A stretch of 64,000 nucleotides of DNA from Nocardia caishijiensis NBRC 108228 (GCF_001612825.1 NZ_BDBE01000029.1:124001-188000), one strand, 5' to 3'; positions 45,224 through 58,400 are shown, counted from the stretch's first letter. A program made the numbers and translations. Notes: generated from the letters alone by a model not told the origin.

Positions 45224-45664
45224 TCAGGTCGCCAGGGGCAGCCCGAGCTGTGGCAGCTCGATCAGGCTGTTGCCCCGGCGTTCGTTCCAGGCGTCGTAGG
45301 TGAACGAATCCGGGGTGGCCACGCCGAATCCGTCGCGCAGTCCCGCGACGACCATGTCGGCCAGGCGCCGGTAGTCGGCGGCGGGCGCGGGCCAGGGCAG
45401 GTGGGTCCACCAGTTCTCGTGATGGCGGTCGCGCGGCTGCCAGCCGAGCTCGCGGATCACCGCGTTACCCGCCCGGCCCGCGCGAAGTTCGGCGGCCAGG
45501 TGGTCGTCGTCGATGAGCTCGGCCGTCAGTTCGGCATCGGTCTGCAGGAACTGGGCGAACCTGGACGGGCGTTCCGCGCGTGCTTCCACGAGTTTCACGA
45601 TCGCGCCCGCGGGCAGGGCGGCCAGTTCCCCGGCCAGTGCCGTCGCGACATCGTCCCAGGTCAC
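45224..45664 (-). CDS. TY-Chap-like putative chaperone for giant 2
   Basis: 146 residues, GTG start in a GTGA overlap with the DUF6301-like gene, exactly as at 15964. It shares W.D.A..LA.EL..LPAGA, LQTD.EL, GWQ, NWW..LPWPAP and AGLRDGFG with the protein at 15964-16446. Probably a cytosolic peptide-binding chaperone of the TY-Chap type. It lacks the C-terminal Asp/Ser tail of its paralogue. Confidence 0.55.
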   Translation of the reverse strand: MTWDDVATALAGELAALPAGAIVKLVEARAERPSRFAQFLQTDAELTAELIDDDHLAAELRAGRAGNAVIRELGWQPRDRHHENWWTHLPWPAPAADYRRLADMVVAGLRDGFGVATPDSFTYDAWNERRGNSLIELPQLGLPLAT

Positions 45665-46158
45665 CGGGACTCCTCCGCGGCCAAGGCGTCGGCTTGATCG
45701 CCGAGCGCGAGCCAGCGGTTGTCCATCAGGGTGAGCTGTAGTGAACCGGCCACGTCGCGCAGGATCAATGTGTCGGCCTCGCCCGCCCAGCGCAGTGCGG
45801 ACACTTCGCCCGGAATGCGTGCGGTCGGCGGGCCGAACAGATCGGTCAGCAGGGCCGCCAGCCGGGCGAAGGTGTCGCGCGCCCAGGCGCGACCTTCGTC
45901 GTCAGCGGGCACGCCCTTGGTGAGCCACAGGGTGATGTCGACGATGCGGCCGTCCTCGGCGAACACGCGACCACTGGTCGGGCCGAAGCCGATATCGAGG
46001 CGGGCGCGGTCCGCGCGCGGACTCAGTACCCGCCAGCCGAAGCGGGCGGCCAGGTCGGGCAGCGAATCCATCGGCTCGGCACCGCCGAGCGCGCGCAGGC
46101 CGGTGGCGATCTCGGTGAGCTGTTCGTCGGTGAGGATCCGACGGCGGTCCTCGCTCAC
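45661..46158 (-). CDS. DUF6301-like protein for giant 2
   Basis: 165 residues, GTG start preceded by AGGAGG about six bases upstream. It matches 15476-15967 in order: LTDEQLTEIATGLR, FGW, R.DIGFG, PGEV..LRWAG, then a final helix. Cytosolic by sequence. The stop is shared with the next start as GTGA. Two copies, both between a giant and a TY-Chap-like gene, indicate a conserved functional unit, probably a chaperone or immunity pair. Confidence 0.6.
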   Translation of the reverse strand: MSEDRRRILTDEQLTEIATGLRALGGAEPMDSLPDLAARFGWRVLSPRADRARLDIGFGPTSGRVFAEDGRIVDITLWLTKGVPADDEGRAWARDTFARLAALLTDLFGPPTARIPGEVSALRWAGEADTLILRDVAGSLQLTLMDNRWLALGDQADALAAEESR

Positions 46159-46174
46159 GCCCGCACCTCCTCGC

Positions 46175-46453
46175 TCATCGACGCTTCTTCGCCAGCTCGG
46201 CGAGCCTGCGCTGCCGGGCCAGGTCCGCTTCGCGCGCGTTCGACCCGTCGAGTTGCCCGGCGAACGCCGACCGCGCGGCCCGGACCAGGTCGTCCGAGGC
46301 GTTCGGGTAGGCGCGGGCCACCTGCCACAGCGCGTCCTCGGTCTTCATGTCCAGCCCGGTCTCGGAATGGATACCGCCACCGCTGAGTACCGAAGCGAGC
46401 ATCTTGTCGAAGTTCTGCCGAATCTCGGCCTCGGTCGGTTCGGTCTCTCGCAC
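46175..46453 (-). CDS. Small helical protein next to giant 2
   Basis: 92 residues from GTG 46453, which has AGGAGG six bases upstream; the frame is also open to a GTG at 46468. A helix (EAEIRQNFDKMLASVL), then GLDMKTEDALWQVARAYPNASDDLVRAARSAF, and a charged C-terminal helix rich in Arg and Lys. It is 36 bases after the giant's stop and 16 bases before the DUF6301-like start. There is no counterpart next to giant 1. Function unknown. Confidence 0.6.
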   Translation of the reverse strand: MRETEPTEAEIRQNFDKMLASVLSGGGIHSETGLDMKTEDALWQVARAYPNASDDLVRAARSAFAGQLDGSNAREADLARQRRLAELAKKRR

Positions 46454-46489
46454 CGCCTGCCTCCTCACATCGTCGCGGCCTGAGCGTCA

Positions 46490-49400
46490 TCAGGTGAAAA
46501 TCGTGGTCCGGCGCTGATCGTCGTGCACCACCGCACGGATGTGGGCACCGAGGTCGAGCTCCGGTGGCAGCGCCCGATACATCAGCTCACAGACGACAGT
46601 ATCGCCGATGACGATGGCGAACCGATTCGTCCGCCAGGCGACGGTCCCCCAGTCGACCCGGGTGTCGTCCTCGAGCGAGAACGTCCGGTCACCCACCCGC
46701 ACGGCCAGCCCGTCCATCGATCGGTAGAAGACCATCTTCACCCCGTTCAGCTCACCGTAGACACCGCTGTCACGGCCCGCCGACTGCCCGGCTTGCAGGG
46801 CGCCGGTGATCGGGTCGAACAGAGAACGGACACCGTAACCGGCGAAGGGTCGTACGACCAGGCCGTCGGTGATGGTGCCGCGCGAGTAGCCGCGGGCGGA
46901 GTGCCCGTTCGTTCCGGCGGCGGGCGGGGGCGCCGCCATCGGCATGCCAGGTGGGACGCCGAACGTGGGCTCTTGGGTGTGGGTCGGGTGGGACGGCAGC
47001 TGGTTCACCGTTGGGGCGGCGGGTGGCTGTCCGACGCCCGGGTACTGGGCGAGCGGGGGTTGCGTCACGGGGTACCGGGGTCGCGGCCCTGATTCCTGTG
47101 GACCCGGAGCCGCAGGAGGCTGTCCTTGCGGGCCCGATTCCTGAGGATGCTGCCCGTACATGGGTTGTGCGGTCGGGTGGTTTCCGTTCCCTGACGGGTA
47201 CCCCCCTTGCGGACTCTGGGCAGTCGGGTACTCGGGCGACGTGCTCTGTGATGACCCGTGCACGTTCGGGTGCAGCCCTGTCTGACCGTTCGCCGGAAGG
47301 CCGGATCGGTCCTGACCGGCCGGGTACTGGAACTGACCTTGATCGGCGCCGAGCTGCGGGGAAGCAGGGTACTGCGCGGACGCGGGTCCGGCGTCACCCG
47401 AACGTGCTCCGAACGACCCGTTCGTTTCGTACCCCGGTTGTACCCACGGGTTCGGCGAACCATCCACCCGGAAGGACGGACTCTGAAGTCCCCGAAGGAA
47501 ATCCGGCGCGTCAGCGGCGCCAGAACTTCCGGACTGCCACGGCCGCAATGCATTCGAACCATCCGAGGTCGCCGGATCAGGAAGGTGCGACCCATCGGAT
47601 GACCCCGGAACGCCAGGCGGAACCTCGAACCCAGGCGTCGGAACACCGGGCAGCACAGGCTGATCCGGCGCGTCCGGGGGCATCGGAATCTGAGGCGTCG
47701 GCGTATGCGGAGGCGCCGGTATCCCAGGCGGGTCCGAAGCATCCGGAGGTCCCGGAAGATCTGGCTGCGAGGGACTACCCATTCCCGGCGGCATCGGGAA
47801 GTCAGGTCGGCCCGGAACACCCGGCGGCACCGGCATATCCGGCGCCGTCGGAAAGTTCGGCGGCACCGGCAAATCCGGCAGAGTCGGCGCACTGGGCGGT
47901 GCGGGGACACCCGGAGGGATGGGAAGGAGCGGCGGGGTCGGCGCATCCGGCGGAACCGGCACACCAGGCGGCGTCGGCACGCCCGGCGGCACCGGCACGC
48001 CCGGCGGAACCGGAACGCCCGGCGGCGTCGGCACACCAGGCGGCGTCGGCACACCAGGCGGCGTCGGCACATCCGGCGGGGTCGGCACGCCCGGCGGGGT
48101 CGGCACGCCCGGCGGGGTCGGCACGCCCGGCGGAACCGGCACGCCCGGCGGAACCGGCACGCCCGGCGGAACCGGCACGCCCGGCGGAACCGGCACGCCC
48201 GGCGGCGTCGGCACACCCGGCGGCGTCGGCACACCCGGCGGGGTCGGGGTCGGCGGCGCAGGAGGGGTTGGGGGCGCAGGTGGGGTGGGGTCGGAGGGGG
48301 TTACGTCGAAGTCGAGGGGTGGGGTCGGGGAGATGGGTGGGGGGACGGGGAAGTCGAAGTCGTAGTCCTTCGGGGGGTGCGGGATTCGGGAGCGGGTGGG
48401 GCCGACCGGGCGGTTGGTCGGCTGGCGTGCCGAGGGAGGTGTGGGGGTCGGGTCGGTCGGCGTGGCATCGGCCGAGTGGCCGCCGTCGCCTGGGGAGCGG
48501 GTTGCGCCGTCAGCCGGGTTGTTTCCGGCACCGTTGGTGCTGGACTGCCGGTTGCCGGGGTCGTTCGAGCTCGGGTCTGTGGCGCCGGTCTCACGCGAAC
48601 CACCCGCGTCGGAGTCGTGGTCGACGGACGCATCCCTGGCAATGCCACCGAGCGGCCGATTCGCGCCTGCACCATCGTCGACGGACTCAACTTCGCTGGG
48701 ATCGCCGTTGTCCGGAACATTTGCATCGGGGTCGGCAGTAGACCCGTCATCACTGCGGGCGTCGGCCTCGGACCCCTCCGCACCGGAGTCGATGTCGACA
48801 GGCCGATTCGCAACACCCGGTCGGCCCGCAGTGTCTGAACCGGACTCGTTCGTGGCGGAATCACGCCCGTTCTCCACCGGCACAGTGCCCACGTCACCGT
48901 TGCCGGTGCCATCAGCCTCACGGCCGTCCACAACCAGACTCGTAGGCCCGTCTACCTGCCCGTTCTCCACAGGAGCGCGGTCGGTGGGACCGACTGCTTC
49001 CGCTGAGTTCGTGCTGTCGTCCCGCTCGACCTGCCCATCCGGTGCGGCCGCCGTTTTGTCGGGGTCGCCTGCGCCCAACTCGTTGGCGGGAGGTTGAGCG
49101 GAACTTCCGGGGAGCGTCCCGAGCGGCAGGTGAGCGGAGGGGGCGTGGGCCGTGTTGTCGGGGTCGCCTGCGCCCAGCTCGTTCGCGGGCGGGGCGGAGC
49201 GCCCGGGGAGCGTCCCGGGTGGCAGGTGAGCGGGGGTGGTGAGCGCGGTGTCGAGGTCGGCCAGGGTGTCGCGTGCCTCGTCGACGCGTCGGCCCGCTTG
49301 TTCCAGTGCGGTGAGCCGATCTTGCCAAGGCTGTTGTTCGTCGACACGCATTGTGCGGGAGCGCAGTTCGGCGATGGCGTCGGCGCGGGTTCGGGGGTCG

Positions 49401-52400
49401 ACCAGGTCGGACTCGTTGATCGGGAGGCCCCGGCGCGCCTGTCCGAGCGCGGTTTCGGCTTCGGCCAGTTCCCTGGTGACCTCGGCCCTGTGCGCGAGGA
49501 GACGTTCCATCTCGAGGTCGGCGGCACGGTTCAGCAGATCGGTGAGGTCGGTGAGGTCGGCGGCTCGGCGTGTCACTTCACCGCGCAGCTCGGCCTGTAC
49601 CTCGGCGAGTTGCTCGGGGGTCAGGCGTTCGTGCTGGTCGATCTTGCCGTCGCGGTAGATCTCGTAGACCTCGGCCCAGCGCTGGGCGGTGGCGTCGGTG
49701 AGGTCGAGACCGAGGATGCGGACGAAGTCGCGGCTCGCACCACGATCCGGGCCGGGCGCGATCTCGGTGCGACCGTCCAGCAGCCCGAGCAATTCGGGCA
49801 CGTCGACCAGCGCGGAGGGATCGCCGACCAGGTCGAGAAGATGCCGAACCGCCTTGTCGTGCACGGGGAATTCGGCGTCGGGCACCCGCGGGTCCACGGC
49901 GTCGTCGCCATGGGCGCGCGGATCGAAATGGTCGATGTCGGCGAGTTCGTCCGCGTAGTCGGTGAGGGCGTCGACCAGTTCGTCACGAACAGTGTCGCGA
50001 TGCACCAGATCAGCCACCGCCTCGCCCAGCTGCTTGATCGAGGTCACCACCGGCTCGTCGGTACCCGGCGGCCTGCGCAGCGCGTCGAGCCGTCGGACGA
50101 GCCGGTCGTCCGCCGCGGCGACCCGGTCGGCATCGACACCGCTGAGTTGCTTCGCGTACTTCACCAGCGCCTCGGCCTGCTGCTGCCTGCGCGCGTTGCG
50201 CTGCCGCTGGTCGGCGAATTCCTCGGCGAGCCTGCGCGGTGTCATCGCCTCGGCGTCGAGACCGAGCCGGTGCGACACCAGGTGTCGCGCGGCCTCGACC
50301 TGATGGAACGTATCGATGTCCCAGGCGGTGCGGGCGTAGTCGATGATCGCTTCGATCTGGCCGGCGCGCACCGCGTTCTCGGCCCGCAGGGCGGCGAGCT
50401 TGTCCGCCAGCGCCTGCGGCGAGGACAGGTCGGCCTCGGTGATACCGAGACGATCCACGAGATCGTCGACAGCCGTGCGGATCTCCTCGGGCGAGCGAGG
50501 TTCGGCCCCACGATCGGGATCGATCGCCGCGACCGCGTTGTCGACCGGTTCGTCGGGGACCACCCGCCACCCGGCACCGTCGTTCACGGCGGTCACCTCG
50601 ACCGAGCGGCCGTCGACCACGCCGCTGTAGTGCCGCACGTCGCGCGGCCCTCGGTCGAGCACGAGGATGCGTTCGGGAGTCACCTGCCCGTCGGCGTGGG
50701 TCCGCCCGGGCCGCACATCGGTGCCGAGGTAGCGCACATCGACCACACCGTCGTTGACGGCCTGCGCGAGATCCGGGTAGCGGCCGAGCGCATCGGCGAG
50801 CACCCGATCGTGTCCCGTCGGCCCGTCGAGCACGACCAACCGCAGCGAACCCTCGGAATCGCCTGGGATGAGCCCGATTCCGGTGCCGTCGTCGAGCATC
50901 GCACCACCGCGTGAGAGCACCCAATCTCGGGCTGCCATGTCACCGATCAGGTCGGCGAGTTCGGCCGCCTCGCTGTGCGCGCGCAGGAACGCTTCGGCGT
51001 TGCGGGCGAAATCTGTTGCCAGCGCGTCGTGTTCACGAATGCGATCCATTTCCGCGGTGAAGACGTCGCGCAGGTCACCCGCGTCCAAGTCGGCCAGGTC
51101 GGTCTGCAGCAACTGTGCCCACACCGAGCGCTCGTCGCGAATCTGGTCGCGCCGCAACGCATTCTCGAAGTACTCACGCAGGCCCTGGTCGAGGCCCGGC
51201 TGATCGGAGTAGGCGAGGTCGCCCCAGTCGCGGCCTGGCTCACCACCGTTGTTCACGCCCTGCCAGTTCAGCAGGGTCGGGTCGCCCTGGTTGGCGCGGA
51301 CCACTTCGATCAGGAACCGAGTCATCGGGTCGGCGTCGAAGAAGTTGATCTCGTCACTGAACGGGATGCGCTGGTGTTCGGCGGCGAAGCGGCGGGCGGC
51401 CTCGGCCATACCGGTGAGCGCACCGATGCGGCGCAGCTGCTGGTAGCGGATCTGGTCGAGCGCGCGGCGCACATTCTCCGGCGTCGGGTCGCCGAGGGTG
51501 ACCTCCAGGTCGTCGGCCGCGTCGGTGAGCAGGTCGGCCAGGTCGTCGCGCACCGCCGCCGCTTCGCGGAGTTCTCTTGTCCAGCTGTCGATCTCGGCGG
51601 TCGAGCGAGCGACTTCCGCGCCCTCGGGGAGGGTTTCCGGCTGCGCCGTCAACTCCGGGGTCTGCCTGCCCGCGGCGAGTTCACGGGCCTCGGCATCGGC
51701 TTGCCGCTTCAGATCCTCGAGTTCGACACCGAGTTCCCGGCGGACCAGATCCGGGTCGGCTTCGTCGAGGGCGTACCGGTATTCGGAGCCGTCACGCAGG
51801 GTCGGCGGACGGTTGTCCGGGGCCGCCTGGTCGGCGATCCGCGACGTGAGGCGCTTGAAGAACGGCACCAGCTCGCGGCTGCGCCACATCGTGATGGCTT
51901 CTTTGAGGATGCGCACCGGGCTGAACTTGGTGCTCAGGACATCGTATTCGTCACCCGGCGCCGGACTCGGATCGCGCTGGCTGGTGAGCGGCAGACCCGC
52001 CTGGTGGCCGAGCACCGACTGTCCCGCGCTGTCGATGCCGGAACCGGACGGGTACTTGGGCGTATGGCCCTCGTATCCGAAGTTCACGGCGTCCCACAGG
52101 CGGCGCAGCAGCGACTTGCGCGGGGCGGGTTCGTCGGCGGTGCGGGCAGGGGACGCGGCGGGCGGGTCCAGGCGTTCGGCCTCTTCGACCCGCCAGCGCG
52201 AGTCACCGTCGGGCACGAGCCGCGCGGGCACCCGGTCGCCGTCGACCCGGATGTTGTAGCGGCTGTCGTCGGTGACCCGCACCGCGTCGGCGAGGTCGAG
52301 GATGTCGTTCGCCTCGCGGCGGACCTCGGCGCGGGCATCGGCGATCGCGCTGTCCGGGTCGCGGGCGAGCGTGTCGGGATCGACGCGAAGCCTGCGAGCC

Positions 52401-55400
52401 CAGCCGTCTCGCGCGCCTTCGGCTTGGGCGCGCAAGGCGGGATCGCTGATTCCGGCGACGCGGTCGGCCGCCGCCGTCATCGCCTCGACCATGGCCGCGC
52501 GCAACACGTTTCGATACCGCAGGTGGGCTACGGTGTCGCCGAGGCGAGCGAGATCGGCGTCGCCGAGACCGAACTGGCGGACCAGTCGTTCCCGGGTCTG
52601 CTCGACCGATTCGGGCGTGGGCACCTGGTCGGCCGTGCGGGTCGGGGCCGACGCGAGGATCGGCGCGCCCTCGACGGGCGGCAGCTGCGGTGTCGGCGTG
52701 GACGGCTCGTCCACCGGCAGACCCGCGCGCCGCAGATCGTCCTGAACCTCGCTCAACGCGGCGTCGTCGGCCTCGGTGAGCCAGTACTGCTCGTCACCGT
52801 AGACCTCGGTGTCCGACAGCGGACCGAAGTCGGCGGGGTACCGCATGGACGGCCCGTCGACGTCGTCGAGGAACCCACGGGCCCGCGCCAACTCGGCGAG
52901 GTCGGCCAACGCCGCCAACGGCTGACGCAACCCGGAGAACCGCTCCCCCAGCCCCAGCGCCTCCCCCAGCGCCCGCGCATACGAAGCCGCCTCTTCCGAC
53001 AACGGCGCCGCATCCCGCTGCCCCGGAAGATCGCGCTGCTCGCGCAGGAACTCGGCCACATCACGCAACGGATCGCCACTGCGCGCCGCGGAGCTGTCCC
53101 CCGAATCCGAGGTGCCCGCAGACGGAGTCGGCGGTGGCGGCGGGGATGCCGGAGCGTCAGGCGTCGAGGGTGACTCCGGTGACGACGGCCCATCTGGTAC
53201 GGAAGGCGCTCGAGACGGTGAAGAAGGTACCTGCGGCACAGGCGAGGTCGGCGAGGACGCCGGTGTCGATGGAGCCGGGGGTGCCGATGGCATCGGCGGA
53301 GCGGACGGCATCGGCGGTGCCGACGGCATCGGGGGCGCCGACGGCATCGGCGGAGCGGACGGCATCGGCGGAGCGGACGGCATCGGCGGAGCGGACGGCA
53401 TCGGGGGTGCCGATGGCATCGGGGGTGCCGATGGCATCGGCGGTGCCGACGGCATCGGCGGAGCGGACGGCATCGGGGGCGCCGACGGCATCGGCGGAGC
53501 TGGGCTGGGGGTCGGTTGGTGAACCGCGCCGGGGGTGGACGGGGGTTTGGAGGGGGTGGGGTCGGGGGACGCTGGGAGGCCGTCTTCGTCGGGGCCGTCT
53601 TCGTCGCGGCGGTCCAGTTCGTCGAACTTGGCGGCGATTTCCTGGCGGGTTCGGTCCAGGAGTTGTTCCAGGTGCAGGGTTCTGGCCTTGGCCAGGAGGT
53701 CGGCGGCGAGTTGTTCGCGGTCCAGTTCGGTGTCGACGGAGCGATCGTCGAGTTCGCGGCGCAGTTGGGTGATCTCGTCGAGGATGTCGCGGATGCGGCT
53801 GTCCGCCGTCGGCCGGGTTTGCGGCTCGGGTGTGGGAGCGGACTCGTCGGGTCGCGGTGCGGAGGACTCGTCCAGTGCCTGCTCGAGTTCCCGCTGAATC
53901 TCGGTCAACCGCTCGAGCGTCTCCGCGAGGCGCGCATCGGCGGCCTCGTCGTGGCGATCGAACACCGCATCCGTTGCCGCGAATTCTCGGCGGCCCGCGT
54001 CGTCGAACGGATCGTCCTCGCGCCCGGCATCTTCCGGCTCATCGGACGACGTCCGAGGCGGCCGCCCGGGCGGCTTCCCCGCCCCACCGTTCTCGGGACC
54101 AGGCCCCTCCGACGGCTCATCGGAATTGCGTTGTCCGGGCTCGCTCTCGCCCGGCACCACCACATCCGGCCGTTGTGGCTGCGCGCCCTCGCCGGGCGGC
54201 TGGGTGCGCGGTGGCGGCGTAGTGTCGCCCGGCGCCCCGCCGAGGTGGTTGTCGAACGAACCGAAGTAGTCGTGCACCAACTGGCGCAACGCCGTGAGTT
54301 TGGCTGCGCGCTCGGCGATCTCGTTGCGCAAGGCCCGGACCTCCGCGGCCATCTGCGCAGGCTTGAGACCTTCGTGCTTTTCGATCTTGCCGTCGCGGAA
54401 GGCCTCGTAGATCTTGGCGTAGGTCGCGCCGTTCGCACCGGCCAGGTCGACACCGACGAGTCGCGCCCAATCGCGGCTCGCCGAGGGCCGGTTCGTATTC
54501 CCGACGTCACCGGGAACGGTCAGATCGAGGGTGCCGGCAGCCTCGGCGACCGCGCGAGCGAAGTCCGCCACGTCGACACTGCCGAGCGCGTCGGCGATCA
54601 CCCGGCGCATGGCGTTGATGCTGTCGGGCCCTTGCAGCGGCATCGACTCGCGGACGAGCCTCGGGTCGGCGATCTCGTTGCCGTCCGACCGCGTGTCATC
54701 CGACAGGACGACATTCTTGCTGTCCTTCGGCGCGACCGAATAGTGGTCGATGTCGCGCAGCGCCCTGGCGAATTCGGTGAGCGCCTCGCGAACCAACTCG
54801 CCGTTGCCCTGCTTTTCGTGCATCCGCACCAGCTCGAGCAGCTTCTTCGCGCTCAAACCCTTGGGGTCGAGGGCGAAGACCTTGTCGTCGTCCGGGTGCC
54901 CGCCCGGCCGCGGCACCCTGCCCGGCGGCAGCAACGCCGCGACCCGATGATCCACCCCGGCGAGATCGGCGAACCGCGCGAGTCGCTTCTGCTTACGGGT
55001 CGGCCGCTCGGTCGTCGCCGGACGTTCGTCGGCGGGCAGCGAGTCGTGCCGGTGCGCCGGATGGATATGACTGTCGGGCACGAGGCGGTCGGCCAGCCGC
55101 TGACGCGCGGCGTCGATCGCCTTGGTGTCGATTTCGCGAAGGCTGCCGACGTAGCGCTCGAGGTCGTCGAAATTCTGCGCGCGCAGGGCGCGCCGCCGAG
55201 ACGGGTCGGCGAGCAGCTCGCCGAGCGTGCCCGCGGTCATCTGTTCCTGGGTCAGGCCGAGTGCGGTGGCGAGTCGACCGCGCGCGTTGGTGACGGTGTG
55301 GAAGTCCTCGACGAGGTTTCCGGTGCGCAGGAAGTCGGCGAGACCCTCGACCTGCGCGGCGCGCACCGCGTTGTCGAGTTTGAGTTCGGCGATCCGCTCA

Positions 55401-58400
55401 TCGATATCGGCTGGCAGCAGGTCGCCGGGCCCGAGGTGGAGGTCGCGAGCCAGGTCGACCAGGTCGGCGAGCATCTGCTCGCGGGTGCGGCGCACCGTCA
55501 CACCGTCGCCGGGAACCACCTCCGAACCGATGATCGGGCGCCACGCGCCGTCGCCGTCACGCAGCAGGGTGATCCGCACATCGCGTCCGTCGACGGTTTC
55601 GGTGTGGTCGCGGACCCGCGGTGTGTCGACCGGTTCGAGGTGGGTCTGCCCACGGAAGTCGGTGAGCACCTTGCGGTAGTCGACCACCAGATGCCCGTCG
55701 CGGATCTGCGCGGCCAGATCCGGCTGGGAGGCAAGCACATCGGCGAGAACCTGGTCGCGATCGCGCGCACCGTCGGTGATGACGAGCCGGTCGGGCGCAC
55801 CGTCACCGCCGGGCAGCCGCGCGACCTGGTCGCGAACCGGCTCGCCGAGGGTCGGCCCGTCGGTGTCCGGCGGTGGCAGCCGATCCTGCACCGCCGCGAC
55901 CAGTTCGGCGAGCCGCTCGGCCCGGATCTGATTGATCTCGAACAGCCGCTGGACGAACGCGTCCACGGTGTCCGGCGTGAGCTGGTGCGGCCCGAGCCCG
56001 AATGTGCCTGCCCACGTGTCCAATTCGTGGGCCAGTTGATCACGACGCAGCGCGTGCACGAAGAAGTCGCGCAGACCTTGATCGCGTCCGAGCGCCTCGG
56101 CGTCGCCGAACATCGGCAGTGGTTCGGCGCCGTTGTCGATCCGAGTGGAGTCGAGCAGGCTGGGGTCGCGACCGAACGCGGTGAGGAATTCGATGAGGAA
56201 TCGGCCCATCGGGTTCTGGTCGATCATGCTCACCCGTCCGCTGAACCGGACCGGAGCTTGCGATCGGCCATCGGCGGCGGTGTAGGGCGCGTTCTGCTCG
56301 GTGTGCGCACGGATGAAGGCGTCGCCGAGTCCGACGATGGCCGCGGTCTGCCGCATCACCATGTACTGCTGCCGGTCGATTTCCCGGTGCAGCGCGCCAG
56401 GTTCGTCGGCGACGTCGACACCGAGCAGCCGATCGAACATCTCGCGCAGCGTTTCGCCGCCGGGCGGTGGCGGATCGACGGGCGGCGGCAGCGGCGGCAG
56501 CGGATCGGGCTGCGGCCGGTTTCGCAGTTCGTCGGTTTCGCTCTGGGTGAGCAGGTCGTTGGCGACCATGTCGCGCAGGATGCGCGCGCGCTGGCCACGT
56601 CCGGCGTGCTCGAAAGCCTCGAGCAGATCGTTGCGTGCGTCCTCGGGGGTGATGCGATCGACCCGCAGGTCGCTGATGATCTGCCTGCGCACCAGGTCGG
56701 CGTCGGCGTCGCTGAGCTCGGGACGATATTCGGACCCGTCCTCGTTGCGCATCGCCGGATACGCGCCACCCGAACTCCGCACTCGTCCAGACATCCTGCC
56801 GAAAAGCGGAATGTGCTCGCGGTTCTGGATCCAGACCGGGAGTTGCTGGCCGATCCGCAGGAAAGTGGGGTCGGGACCGGGCTCGGCGGTCGGACCAGGG
56901 TTGGTCGACGGCGGCGAAGCGGGGTTGGTGATCATGTCGGCGATACCGACAACCCCGTCACGGATCGCGGCCTGGCCCGCGCTGTCGCCGATATTCGGTG
57001 CGCCGGACGGCTGCTTGAGGATCGGGAAATGGTTGTTCAGCTGGTGGAGCGCGCGCTTCAGGAACGACCTCGGCTCGGCCTGGCGCAGGGAGTCCTGTTG
57101 CGGAGCCACCCGCCAGACACCGTCGTCACCGCGATACAGCGGGACGAGCACCTGTTCGCCGTCGATGTCGACGAACACACGGCGTTCCGGTTCAGCCGGG
57201 AGGGCCGGTTGCTCCGAACGCCACCACCGGCGTCGCCGGGGCGGCTCCTCGGGGGTGTTGTTCGTACGCGACGAATCCGACGGGGGGTCGGTGCGTGGTT
57301 GACCCGTGTGCACACCGTCGCGCGCGGCGGGCAGCTCGCTCTCCGGGCGCGAACGGTCCGGCTGCCCAGCCTCCGGTTCGGAACGATCCGGCTGCCCAGC
57401 CTCCGGCTCCGAGCGGTCGGGTCGCCCTGGTTTCGGTTCCGCTGGGTCGGGCTGTCCCGCCTCCGACTGTGAGCGGTCCGGCTCGGAGCCGTCCGGGTCC
57501 GACCGGTCTGAATTCCCCTCGCCGGGTAGTTCCATGTGGTCGGAGCCCTGTTCGGGCAGTTGGTGCACGTAGTCGCCGGTCGGGTTCCGCGCCTCCCGCA
57601 TCAATACGTCGTAGAGCGCGCGGGCGGGCCCGCTGGCCTGGTCGCGGCCGACCATGAGCACCTGCGTGAACGCCTCGGCGAGTGCTTCGCCCGGGTTCAA
57701 TCTCCCGTCGGGGCCACTGCGGCTGTAGCCGGAGAGCTGGCGACGCCACGAGTCCGGATCGGGGTACCCGTCCGGGTTGTCGTGGAACGCGTGGTCGAGC
57801 GTCTCGTCGGCCTCTCGCCGAGCCGCGAGCCGCCCGGCCGCGTCGAGGGCATGACCGTATTCGTGCGCGGCGATCGCGTACACGGGCCGGTCGAGCACGC
57901 TCGGGTGGAAGTGGCCGGTGCCGACCGACTCCTGCATGGCCGCCCGCAACCGCGCGGCACTGACCGCGTAGTCGTAGCCGAGGGTGATGGCGGTGTAGGG
58001 CAGCCCCGTGGCCGGGTCAGGAGTCCGCGCCGTCTGGCCGAGCACACCCGGGTCCAGATCGTCGATACCGACCGCACGCAGGTCGGTATGGGGGAACGCG
58101 GTGTACAGCTCGATCATCGACCGCGCGTATTCGCGGACCACCGAGGGGTCGAGGCCGACCAGGTCGAAGCCGAACACGTCGAAGTCCTGGTTGCCGGTGG
58201 CGTCGCGGAGCACGTCGCGCAGGCGATCGCCCACCTGTTCGGGCGAGAGATTCGACCATTCGTCGTCTTTCGGCGCACCGAGGTCGTAGGGGTCGGGGGC
58301 GTCGTCCTCCCACGGTGGACGCAATTGCATGTCGTCGGCGCCGCGGTCCACCGTCATCGCGTCGGCACGGGGCACGCCCGCCGCGTCGGCCAGCAGGTTG

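Noticed and set aside
45213..45410. N-terminal extension of the YezG-like protein
   Set aside because: The extra 65 residues are Arg/Ala/Pro-rich and overlap the TY-Chap-like gene in another frame; ATG starts with better context lie downstream.
46155..46490. 111-residue minus-strand frame
   Set aside because: Arg-rich frame overlapping the small gene at 46175-46453, which has the ribosome binding site and balanced composition.
47938..48255. CRISPR array
   Set aside because: The 18-bp units are contiguous with no spacers, are in frame and encode protein repeats.
47919..48365. Gly-rich plus-strand frame resembling PE_PGRS repeats
   Set aside because: It is the antisense of the TPPGVP array. 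It has no PE domain and the minus frame is the one continuous with giant 2.
53112..53522. GADGIG repeat frame on the plus strand
   Set aside because: Antisense of the PSAPPM array.
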